Shown here one piece after another: positions 26,157 to 33,938 of a stretch of 64,000 nt of DNA. Position 1 is the stretch's first letter, and each line of letters starts with the position of its first letter. The stretch is from Pseudomonas sp. RIT-PI-r. Its GTDB lineage: Bacteria; Pseudomonadota; Gammaproteobacteria; Pseudomonadales; Pseudomonadaceae. Position numbers and translations under genes: made by a program. Under the pieces are notes generated by a model. That model searched no databases, was not told the origin of the DNA, and saw only the letters and a program-made list of their open reading frames with translations. Location of the stretch: NCBI RefSeq assembly GCF_001297015.1, contig NZ_LIGE01000047.1, positions 186,001 through 250,000 of the forward strand. Reading direction: 5' to 3'.

Positions 26157-26894
26157 TTACTCAGCTGCAGCCTGAGTTTCTTCAGCTGCGAATTCTACAG
26201 TGCCGCCGGAAACATTGTTGCGACCGCGGATCACTGCGTCAGCCATCGAACCCATGTACAGCTGGATAGCGCGGATTGCGTCATCGTTGCCTGGGATGAT
26301 GTAGTCAACGCCTTCCGGGCTGCTGTTGGTATCGACAACGCCGATTACCGGGATGCCCAGCTTGTTGGCTTCGGTGATCGCGATGCGCTCGTGGTCAACG
26401 TCGATCACGAACAGTGCGTCTGGCAGACCGCCCATGTCCTTGATGCCGCCCAGCGAACGATCCAGCTTTTCCAGGTCACGGGAGCGCATCAGCGCTTCTT
26501 TCTTGGTCAGCTTGGCGAAAGTACCGTCTTCGGCTTGAACTTCAAGGTCACGCAGACGCTTGATGGAAGCACGAATGGTTTTGAAGTTGGTCAGCATGCC
26601 GCCCAACCAGCGGTGATCGACGTACGGCGAACCGCAACGTGCTGCTTCTTCAGCAACGATCTTGCCAGCGGAACGCTTGGTGCCGACGAACAGAATCTTG
26701 TTTTTGCCCTGGGCCAGACGCTCTACGAAAGTCAGAGCTTCGTTGAACATTGGCAGGGTTTTTTCAAGGTTGATGATGTGAATCTTGTTACGCGCGCCGA
26801 AAATGTACTTACCCATTTTCGGATTCCAGTAACGGGTTTGGTGACCGAAGTGCACACCGGCCTTCAGCATATCGCGCATATTGACTTGGGACAT
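26157..26894 (-). CDS. rpsB: 30S ribosomal protein S2
   Basis: This 245-residue protein joins the small subunit late in assembly and is needed for S1 binding. It starts MSQVNMRDMLKAGVHFGHQT and shows RYWNPKMGKYIFGARNKIHI, VGTKRSAGKIVAEEA, DHRWLGGMLTNFKTIRASIK and PDALFVIDVDHERIAITEAN. The C-terminus is short and acidic. Its leader is about 135 bases long if the upstream candidate promoter is right, long enough for the S2 autoregulation known in E. coli, though I cannot confirm such a structure by eye. Confidence 0.98.
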   Translation of the reverse strand: MSQVNMRDMLKAGVHFGHQTRYWNPKMGKYIFGARNKIHIINLEKTLPMFNEALTFVERLAQGKNKILFVGTKRSAGKIVAEEAARCGSPYVDHRWLGGMLTNFKTIRASIKRLRDLEVQAEDGTFAKLTKKEALMRSRDLEKLDRSLGGIKDMGGLPDALFVIDVDHERIAITEANKLGIPVIGVVDTNSSPEGVDYIIPGNDDAIRAIQLYMGSMADAVIRGRNNVSGGTVEFAAEETQAAAE

Positions 26895-27267
26895 GATAGT
26901 TCCTTAATAAGTCGGGTTTGGCCTCCACGTATCCCAATGACCAACCAGTGGCATAAAGCCAAAAGCACCCAGGTCATCGTGTCGACACGTGTGTGGATTT
27001 AAGCTTCTCGGGGTATCCCCGGAAAGCGGCGCATTTTATACCACAGGGTGCGCAGAAACGGAACACGAAATCTGTATTCGCACCAAGGACATGGGCGCAG
27101 CCCCCTTGGAATCGGCTTCAGGGGCACCATTGTATAGAGAGAAGCGATGCACGCAGGCGCTGAATTGCGCCGCGCGTCTGTTAGAATCGCGTTTTTCAGG
27201 GTCGCAAAACGAACACTTGCCACCCCATTCGTACCAGCAAGCGCCGCCGAGCGCAGAGAGAGCCTGT
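26895..27267. promoter_or_regulatory. Divergent intergenic region rpsB / map
   Basis: These 373 bases hold no gene. For rpsB (minus strand) a TTCCGT box at 27058-27063 and a TATAAA box at 27035-27040 are 17 bases apart. For map (plus strand) a TAGAAT box lies at 27182-27187 with only a weak -35. Both calls are by eye. Confidence 0.5.
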
Positions 27268-28050
27268 ATGACCGTCAACCTCAAAACTCCCGAGGACATC
27301 GCTGGCATGCGTGTCGCCGGCAAACTGGCCGCCGATGTGCTGGAAATGATTGCCGAACACGTAAAACCGGGCATCACCACCGATGAGCTGAACCAGATCT
27401 GCCACGACTACATCGTCAACGTGCAGCAGGCCATCCCTGCCCCGCTGAATTACAAGGGCTACCCGAAGTCGATCTGCACCTCGATCAACCACGTGGTCTG
27501 CCACGGCATTCCGAACGACAAGCCGCTGAAAAACGGCGACACCCTGAACATCGATGTAACCGTAATCAAGGACGGCTACCACGGCGACACCAGCCGCATG
27601 TTCCACGTCGGCGAAGTACCGGTCTGGGCCGAGCGCCTGTCTCAGATCACTCAGGAATGCATGTACAAGGCGATCGAAATCGTCAAACCCGGCTGCCGCC
27701 TCGGCGACATCGGCGAAGTGATCCAGAAACACGCTGAAAAGAACGGCTTCTCGGTGGTTCGCGAGTTCTGTGGGCATGGCATCGGCAAGGTTTTCCACGA
27801 AGAGCCGCAGATTCTGCACTACGGCCGCGCCGGCACCGGCATGGAACTGAAGGCCGGCATGACCTTCACCATCGAGCCGATGATCAACCAGGGCAAGGCC
27901 GACACCAAAGTATTGGGTGACGGCTGGACCGCAATCACCAAGGACCGCAAGCTGTCGGCGCAGTGGGAACATACCCTGCTGGTCACCGACACCGGCTACG
28001 AGATCTTCACCCTGCGCGCTGACGACACCATCCCGCGCGTCTCGGCCTGA
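27268..28050 (+). CDS. map: Type I methionine aminopeptidase
   Basis: This 260-residue metalloenzyme removes the N-terminal methionine from new proteins. The start MTVNLKTPEDIAGMRVAGKL fits the family; the frame is open about 90 codons upstream through the rpsB promoter region, which is not coding. Pita-bread-fold metal ligands are visible: two Asp in LNIDVTVIKDGYHGDTSRMF, His in REFCGHGIGKVFHEEP, Glu in FTIEPMINQG and Glu in QWEHTLLVTDTGYE. It is divergent from rpsB and followed by glnD after 41 bases. Confidence 0.97.
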   Translation: MTVNLKTPEDIAGMRVAGKLAADVLEMIAEHVKPGITTDELNQICHDYIVNVQQAIPAPLNYKGYPKSICTSINHVVCHGIPNDKPLKNGDTLNIDVTVIKDGYHGDTSRMFHVGEVPVWAERLSQITQECMYKAIEIVKPGCRLGDIGEVIQKHAEKNGFSVVREFCGHGIGKVFHEEPQILHYGRAGTGMELKAGMTFTIEPMINQGKADTKVLGDGWTAITKDRKLSAQWEHTLLVTDTGYEIFTLRADDTIPRVSA

Positions 28051-28091
28051 TCTACACAACGCTCCCAGCCTTATAAAAGGAAAGCCAATCG

Positions 28092-30794
28092 ATGCCGCAG
28101 GTGGATCCCGAACTCTTCGACCGCGGCCAGTTCCAGGCTGAACTGGCCCTGAAAGCGAGTCCTATCGCGGCGTTCAAGAAGGCGATCCGCCAGGCTCGCG
28201 AGGTACTCGACACGCGTTTTCGCAATGGCCGCGACATTCGCCGCCTGATCGAAGACCGCGCCTGGTTCGTCGACAACATCCTGCAAAAGGCCTGGGACCA
28301 GTTCAACTGGAGCGAAGACGCCGACATCGCGCTGGTCGCGGTCGGCGGCTATGGTCGCGGCGAGCTGCACCCTTATTCCGATATCGATCTGCTGATCCTG
28401 CTGGACAGCGCCGATCACGAAGTCTTTCGCGACTCCATCGAGCGTTTTCTGACGCTGCTGTGGGACATTGGCCTGGAAGTCGGTCAGAGCGTGCGCTCGG
28501 TCGATGAATGCGCCGAAGAAGCCCGCGCCGATCTGACCGTGGTTACCAACCTGATGGAAAGCCGCACCATTTGCGGCCCCGAGCGCCTGCGCCAGCGCAT
28601 GCTCGATGTCACCAGCACCGCCCACATGTGGCCGGCCAAGGAGTTTTTCCTGGCCAAGCGCGCCGAGCAAAAAGCCCGCCACCACAAATACAACGACACT
28701 GAATACAACCTGGAACCCAACGTCAAAGGCTCGCCGGGCGGACTGCGGGATATTCAGACGATTCTCTGGGTTGCGCGTCGCCAATACGGCACGCTCAACC
28801 TGCGCGCCCTCGCCGGTGAAGGCTTCTTGGTCGAGAGCGAAAACGCCCTGCTCGCCTCCTCTCAGGAATTTCTCTGGAAAGTGCGCTATGCGCTGCACAT
28901 GCTGGCAGGTCGCTCGGAAGACCGCTTGCTGTTCGATCATCAGCGCACCATTGCCGGTTTGCTCGGTTTTGAAGGTGACGACGCGAAACAAGCGGTCGAA
29001 AACTTCATGCAGCAATACTTTCGCGTGGTGATGAGCATCGCCCAGCTCAGCGACCTGATCATTCAGCATTTCGAGGAAGTCATCCTCGCGCCGGAAGACG
29101 AAGCCCCGCCACAGCCGATCAACTCGCGCTTCCAGCTGCACGATGGCTACATCGAAGCGCGAAACGACAATGTGTTCTGCCGCACACCGTTCGCCATGCT
29201 CGAAATCTTCGTGCTGATGGCCCAGCAGCCGGAAATCAAAGGTGTGCGCGCCGATACCATTCGCCTGCTGCGCGAGAACCGTCATCTGATCGACGACACT
29301 TTCCGCAACGATATTCGCAACACCAGCCTGTTCATCGAGCTGTTCAAGTGCAAGATCGGCATCCATCGCAACCTGCGCCGGATGAACCGTTACGGCATTC
29401 TCGGGCGTTATCTGCCGGAGTTCGGCTTTATCGTCGGGCAGATGCAGCACGACCTGTTCCACATTTATACCGTCGATGCGCACACGCTGAACCTGATCAA
29501 GCACCTGCGCAAATTGCAGTACACGCAAGTGTCGGAAAAATTTCCGTTGGCCGCCAAACTCATGGCCAAACTGCCCAAGCCCGAACTGATCTACATGGCC
29601 GGTCTGTACCACGACATCGGCAAGGGGCGACACGGCGACCACTCGGAGATCGGCGCGGTCGATGCCGAAGCGTTCTGCCAGCGCCATCAGTTGCCGGTGT
29701 GGGACAGCCGACTGATCGTCTGGCTGGTGCAGAACCACTTGGTGATGTCGACCACCGCCCAGCGCAAGGACTTGTCCGATCCGCAGGTGATTCACGATTT
29801 TGCCCTGGCGGTCGGCGATGAAACCCGTCTCGACTACCTCTACGTGCTGACCGTGGCCGACATCAACGCGACCAACCCGACGCTGTGGAACTCGTGGCGC
29901 GCCAGCCTGTTGCGTCAGCTCTACACCGAAACCAAACGCGCCCTGCGTCGTGGTCTGGAAAACCCGGTGGATCGCGAAGAGCAGATCCGCCAGACCCAAA
30001 GCGCGGCCCTGGATATTCTGGTGCGAGGCGGCACCGATCCGGACGACGTCGAGCAGTTATGGGCGCAGTTGGGTGATGACTATTTCCTGCGCCACACCGC
30101 TGGCGATGTGGCCTGGCACAGCGACGCGATCCTGCAGCAGCCCGTCGATGGCGGGCCGCTGGTACTGATCAAGGAAACCACTCAGCGCGAGTTCGAGGGC
30201 GGCACGCAGATCTTCATTTATGCACCGGATCAGCATGACTTCTTCGCCGTGACCGTGGCCGCGATGGATCAGCTCAACCTGAACATTCACGACGCCCGGG
30301 TCATCACGTCGAGCAGCCAGTTCACCCTCGACACCTACATCGTGCTCGACAACGAAGGCGAATCCATCGGCGACAACCCGGCGCGGGTCAAGCAGATCCG
30401 CGAAGGCCTGACCGAAGCCCTGCGCAACCCGGATGACTACCCGACGATCATTCAGCGCCGGGTGCCGCGCCAGCTCAAGCATTTCGCCTTTGCGCCGCAA
30501 GTGACGATCCACAACGACGCGCAACGCCCGGTGACGGTGCTGGAATTGACCGCACCTGATCGCCCGGGACTGCTGGCGCGGATCGGCGGGATATTCCTTG
30601 AGTTCGACCTGTCGCTGCAGAACGCCAAGATTGCGACCCTGGGCGAGCGAGTGGAAGACGTGTTCTTCATCACCGACGCGCACAATCAGCCGCTGTCCGA
30701 CCCGCTGCTGTGCAGCCGCTTGCAGGATGCGATCGTTGAGCAGTTGAGCGTCAATCAGGAACCCGATATCAAGCTTTCGCGTATCAGTATTTGA
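28092..30794 (+). CDS. glnD: Bifunctional uridylyltransferase / uridylyl-removing enzyme GlnD
   Basis: This 900-residue enzyme senses glutamine and adds or removes UMP on the PII protein, setting nitrogen control. The nucleotidyltransferase domain has GGYGRGELHPYSDIDLLILL (about 85-104). The uridylyl-removing HD domain has LYHDIGKGRHGDHSEIGA (about 504-521). Two ACT domains close the protein (about 705-790 and 813-895; the second begins TVLELTAPDRPGLLARIGGI). The order map-glnD-dapC is that of P. aeruginosa as I recall it. The start MPQVDPELFDRGQFQAEL is preceded by AAAAGGAAAG. Confidence 0.98.
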   Translation: MPQVDPELFDRGQFQAELALKASPIAAFKKAIRQAREVLDTRFRNGRDIRRLIEDRAWFVDNILQKAWDQFNWSEDADIALVAVGGYGRGELHPYSDIDLLILLDSADHEVFRDSIERFLTLLWDIGLEVGQSVRSVDECAEEARADLTVVTNLMESRTICGPERLRQRMLDVTSTAHMWPAKEFFLAKRAEQKARHHKYNDTEYNLEPNVKGSPGGLRDIQTILWVARRQYGTLNLRALAGEGFLVESENALLASSQEFLWKVRYALHMLAGRSEDRLLFDHQRTIAGLLGFEGDDAKQAVENFMQQYFRVVMSIAQLSDLIIQHFEEVILAPEDEAPPQPINSRFQLHDGYIEARNDNVFCRTPFAMLEIFVLMAQQPEIKGVRADTIRLLRENRHLIDDTFRNDIRNTSLFIELFKCKIGIHRNLRRMNRYGILGRYLPEFGFIVGQMQHDLFHIYTVDAHTLNLIKHLRKLQYTQVSEKFPLAAKLMAKLPKPELIYMAGLYHDIGKGRHGDHSEIGAVDAEAFCQRHQLPVWDSRLIVWLVQNHLVMSTTAQRKDLSDPQVIHDFALAVGDETRLDYLYVLTVADINATNPTLWNSWRASLLRQLYTETKRALRRGLENPVDREEQIRQTQSAALDILVRGGTDPDDVEQLWAQLGDDYFLRHTAGDVAWHSDAILQQPVDGGPLVLIKETTQREFEGGTQIFIYAPDQHDFFAVTVAAMDQLNLNIHDARVITSSSQFTLDTYIVLDNEGESIGDNPARVKQIREGLTEALRNPDDYPTIIQRRVPRQLKHFAFAPQVTIHNDAQRPVTVLELTAPDRPGLLARIGGIFLEFDLSLQNAKIATLGERVEDVFFITDAHNQPLSDPLLCSRLQDAIVEQLSVNQEPDIKLSRISI

Positions 30795-30858
30795 ATTGAA
30801 GTAACCATTACTCCTGTGGGAAGGAAGACTACGATACCAGCCTGTTCAACAAACCCCT

Positions 30859-30947
30859 TGTAGGAGTGAGCCTGCTCGCGATAGCGGTTCATCAGCTGCA
30901 TAGATATTGAATGAGCCTTCCTCATCGCGAGCAGACTCACTCCTACA
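30859..30947. repeat. REPIN-like inverted repeat, family B copy 2
   Basis: The arms 30859-30882 and 30924-30947 are 24 bases with one mismatch and a 41-base spacer. It lies between glnD and dapC. Confidence 0.9.
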
Positions 30948-31002
30948 GGTTTTGTGGATGGCGGGTATTGAGGCAATCCCTCCCACATTCAACGAGGCCC
31001 CC

Positions 31003-32199
31003 ATGAACAACGCTCTGAACCAGCTCCAGCCTTACCCGTTCGAAAAGCTCCGCGCCCTGCTCGGCACCGTGACCCCGAACCCGGACAAACGCCCGATCGC
31101 CCTGTCGATCGGCGAGCCGAAACATCGCTCGCCGAGCTTTGTCGCCGAAGCGCTGGCGAACAACCTGGATCAGATGGCGGTCTACCCGACCACTCTCGGC
31201 ATCCCGGCCCTGCGCGAAGCAATCGCCGGCTGGTGCGAGCGTCGCTTTGGCGTGCCAAGCGGCTGGATCGATCCGGCGCGTAACGTACTGCCGGTCAACG
31301 GCACCCGCGAAGCGCTGTTCGCCTTCACCCAGACCGTAGTCAATCGCGGTGATGACGCTCTGGTAGTCAGCCCGAACCCGTTCTATCAGATCTACGAAGG
31401 TGCGGCGTTCCTCGCCGGGGCCAAACCGCACTATCTGCCGTGCCTTGACGAGAACGGCTTCAACCCGGATTTCGATGCGGTGTCGCCAGACATCTGGAAG
31501 CGCTGCCAGATCCTTTTTCTGTGCTCTCCAGGCAACCCGACCGGCGCGCTGATCCCGGTCGATGTATTAAAGAAACTGATCGCCCTGGCTGACGAATACG
31601 ACTTCGTGATCGCCGCCGACGAGTGCTACAGCGAACTGTATTTCGAAGAACAGACCCCGCCGCCGGGCCTGCTGACGGCCTGCGTTGAGTTGGGCCGCAA
31701 GGATTTCAAACGCTGCGTGGTGTTCCATAGCCTGTCCAAACGCTCCAACCTGCCGGGCCTGCGTTCCGGTTTCGTTGCCGGCGACGCCGATATCCTCAAG
31801 GGCTTCCTGCTGTATCGCACCTACCATGGCTGCGCGATGCCGGTACAAACCCAATTGGCCTCTGTTGCCGCCTGGAACGATGAAGTCCACGTTCGCGCCA
31901 ACCGCGCGCTGTACCGCGAGAAATTCGACGCCGTGCTGGCAATCCTCAGTCCGGTGATGGACGTCCAGCGTCCGGATGGCAGCTTCTACCTGTGGCCGAA
32001 CGTGCAGGATGACGATGCTGCGTTCTGCCGCGATCTGTTCGAACAGGAACACGTGACCGTAGTCCCGGGTTCTTACCTGTCCCGCGATGTCGATGGGGTC
32101 AACCCGGGCGCAGGTCGCGTGCGCATGGCGCTGGTTGCGCCGCTGGCAGAATGTGTCGAGGCTGCGGAACGTATTCGCGACTTCATCAAGCGTCGCTAA
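31003..32199 (+). CDS. dapC: Succinyldiaminopimelate transaminase
   Basis: This 398-residue PLP enzyme (aspartate aminotransferase fold, class I) makes N-succinyl-LL-diaminopimelate for lysine and peptidoglycan. The start is MNNALNQLQPYPFEKLRALL; the frame is open 32 codons upstream, but that extension runs through the REPIN. Conserved parts are SIGEPKHRSPSFV, NGTREALFAFTQTV, CSPGNPTGALIPVDVLKKLI, AADECYSELYF and the PLP lysine in VVFHSLSKRSNLPGLRSGFV. It is upstream of dapD and dapE in the same window; DapD makes its substrate and DapE uses its product. Confidence 0.95.
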   Translation: MNNALNQLQPYPFEKLRALLGTVTPNPDKRPIALSIGEPKHRSPSFVAEALANNLDQMAVYPTTLGIPALREAIAGWCERRFGVPSGWIDPARNVLPVNGTREALFAFTQTVVNRGDDALVVSPNPFYQIYEGAAFLAGAKPHYLPCLDENGFNPDFDAVSPDIWKRCQILFLCSPGNPTGALIPVDVLKKLIALADEYDFVIAADECYSELYFEEQTPPPGLLTACVELGRKDFKRCVVFHSLSKRSNLPGLRSGFVAGDADILKGFLLYRTYHGCAMPVQTQLASVAAWNDEVHVRANRALYREKFDAVLAILSPVMDVQRPDGSFYLWPNVQDDDAAFCRDLFEQEHVTVVPGSYLSRDVDGVNPGAGRVRMALVAPLAECVEAAERIRDFIKRR

Positions 32200-32213
32200 C
32201 AAGCGTTTATATA

Positions 32214-32242
32214 TTTCCGCACGACGCAATGTCGTGCGGAAA
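32214..32242 (+). terminator. Hairpin after dapC
   Basis: A perfect 12-base stem TTTCCGCACGAC/GTCGTGCGGAAA with a 5-base loop starts 15 bases after the dapC stop. The following bases are CAAACA rather than a T-run on the plus strand, so it may be a weak terminator or a 3' stabilising hairpin. It also marks the left edge of the metallopeptidase island. Confidence 0.6.
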
Positions 32243-32327
32243 CAAACACTACGCAACACATCAACTCTTCTTTCATCTTCCTATCTCCCCCATCGATACT
32301 TACTCTGTCCGCTCAAGCTGAACCTGG

Positions 32328-32355
32328 TTGTTTAAATATCAAATCCCATTAATAA
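32328..32355 (+). promoter_or_regulatory. Candidate promoter of the metallopeptidase pair
   Basis: TTGTTT (32328-32333) and TAATAA (32350-32355) are 16 bases apart in an AT-rich stretch 37 bases before the first metallopeptidase start. The surrounding 32243-32391 is clearly richer in A and T than the rest of the window. Confidence 0.4.
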
Positions 32356-32391
32356 ACCAAACAGCAAATCATCAACTACGGAAAGTAATTC

Positions 32392-33135
32392 ATGGATGAT
32401 ATAAAAGATTGTCTTGTTAAAGCACCGCAAGACATTAATGTGTCCTACCAAGCGGCCATCAACGAGAACTCCGCCAATCGCGGTACGTCCGGCGGTCGTC
32501 AGAAAAGAGCCGCGATCAAGCACCGCAAACTCTGGGCACCCGGCCGAACCCTGCGCGTTCGCGTGCTAGCGGGTGACGCAGCCTACAAGCAAGCCATCCG
32601 CGCGGCGGCAGCAACATGGACAGCGTTTATCAATCTGAACTTCGACTTTGTTGATGAAGGCGATGCCGAGATTCGCATATCCGATGACAACGGCGACTAC
32701 TGGTCGTTGATCGGTACTGACGCATTGACCCAAGATGATCAAAGCGAAGCAACCATGAATCTTTCGCCTGATCACAACTTGTCGCCCAAGTTCTTCATGG
32801 CCAATGCCTTGCATGAGTTTGGTCACGTACTGGGTGCCGAACATGAACATCTGCACCCACAAATGACCATTCCCTGGGACAAGCAAGCCGTCTACGAGCA
32901 CTTTGGCGCAGAAGATGATGATGATGATCTGGCTCGCAGCAACATCGACGAGCGCTATTTCAATCTTCTCGATGCCAGTGAAGTCGACAACTCGACTTAC
33001 GACCCGAAGTCCATCATGCACTACGCCATCCGCCAGAGCTGGACCCAGGGTGACTTCCAGATTCAGCTGAATCTGCAGCTCAGCGACAAAGACAAGGCTT
33101 TCATGGCCGCCGCTTATCCACACCCCGATGCCTGA
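32392..33135 (+). CDS. Astacin-like (M12A) zinc metallopeptidase, paralogue 1
   Basis: This 247-residue protein has the astacin-type zinc site HEFGHVLGAEHEHLHP (His141, Glu142, His145, His151) and a Met-turn SIMHY (207-211) whose Tyr is the usual fifth ligand in astacins. The region IRISDDNGDYWSLIGTDAL is also typical of bacterial M12 enzymes. No signal peptide or membrane helix is visible; the N-terminus MDDIKDCLVK is polar. The first 50 residues look like a pro-segment with a basic patch (GGRQKRAAIKHRK). A Shine-Dalgarno GGAAAG precedes the start. It is paralogous to the next gene. Substrate and export route are unknown; an acidic run (EDDDDD, about 174-179) may bind calcium or be a linker. 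Confidence 0.85.
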   Translation: MDDIKDCLVKAPQDINVSYQAAINENSANRGTSGGRQKRAAIKHRKLWAPGRTLRVRVLAGDAAYKQAIRAAAATWTAFINLNFDFVDEGDAEIRISDDNGDYWSLIGTDALTQDDQSEATMNLSPDHNLSPKFFMANALHEFGHVLGAEHEHLHPQMTIPWDKQAVYEHFGAEDDDDDLARSNIDERYFNLLDASEVDNSTYDPKSIMHYAIRQSWTQGDFQIQLNLQLSDKDKAFMAAAYPHPDA

Positions 33136-33196
33136 CAGGACGTCAGGCTTCATCAAAACCACCTACCTCATGCATTACTTAAAAAGGACTTCAAGA

Positions 33197-33907
33197 ATGC
33201 CAGACTGCAAAATCTGCACGACACTGCCGCCGAAAAGCCAAAGTCTTTCCTATCAGGCCGCGCTTGCCGAGAACCCTGCCAACGTCAGCAGGCAGGGTAT
33301 TTCCTTACTGGGCGTGGCCCTTGATGGAAAGGTATGGAAAGCGTTCAGGACGCTTAGCGTCACGTTTCTCGATAACCTGACGAACGAAGAGCAAACGCAG
33401 TATCGGGAAGTCATTCGGGAATGGGGTAACCATATCAACCTGGATATCGTGTTCACGAGCGAGCGCGATGCCGACATTCGCATCAAGACCAAAACCAGTG
33501 ACAACAGCTCTGCCGTTGGCACAGACGCACTCACCGTCGATGTGCAGAATCCAACGATGTACATTGCCGAAAAGCCAGGCAGCAGCAGATTCAGAACGGT
33601 ATTACTGCACGAGTTCGGCCACGCCCTGGGCTTCGAACACGAGCATTTGCACCCGTACGCCAACATCCCCTGGAACAAGCAAAAGGTTTACGACCACTTC
33701 ACTCGACTCGGCATGAGCAGAGCCGCCATTGACGAAAACTTCTTCACCAAGATCAATCAAAAGATGTCTGTGACCGCTTATGATCAAAAGTCGATCATGC
33801 ACTATCCGATAGAAAAAACCTTCACCGACGGAGTATTTGAGGTCACTGAAAACACCGAACTAAGTAGATTGGATATACACATGGCGCGAACCGTTTATCC
33901 CCGATAA
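33197..33907 (+). CDS. Astacin-like (M12A) zinc metallopeptidase, paralogue 2
   Basis: This 236-residue paralogue of the preceding gene has zinc motif HEFGHALGFEHEHLHP (His138, Glu139, His142, His148) and Met-turn SIMHY (199-203). The start MPDCKICTTLPPKSQS is chosen because AAAAAGGA stands nine bases upstream; the frame is open 23 codons further. Like its neighbour it lacks a signal peptide. Both proteins share a box SYQAA(I/L)-EN-AN at residues 18-29 and at least one cysteine just before it (Cys7; here Cys4 and Cys7). The 61-base gap has no terminator, so the two are probably co-transcribed. Function not recognised beyond peptidase. Confidence 0.85.
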   Translation: MPDCKICTTLPPKSQSLSYQAALAENPANVSRQGISLLGVALDGKVWKAFRTLSVTFLDNLTNEEQTQYREVIREWGNHINLDIVFTSERDADIRIKTKTSDNSSAVGTDALTVDVQNPTMYIAEKPGSSRFRTVLLHEFGHALGFEHEHLHPYANIPWNKQKVYDHFTRLGMSRAAIDENFFTKINQKMSVTAYDQKSIMHYPIEKTFTDGVFEVTENTELSRLDIHMARTVYPR

Positions 33908-33909
33908 AA

Positions 33910-33937
33910 CCCGCAATCCGATCAACACCCATGCGGG
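33910..33937. terminator. Hairpin between convergent genes
   Basis: CCCGCA (33910-33915) pairs with TGCGGG (33932-33937) in the 31-base gap between the metallopeptidase and the antiporter stop codons. The stem is short, so this is a tentative shared terminator. Confidence 0.35.
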
Positions 33938-33938
33938 A

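Noticed and set aside
26989..27267. Longer N-terminus for map
   Set aside because: The extra 93 codons cover the rpsB promoter and are not family-like; the conserved start is at 27268.
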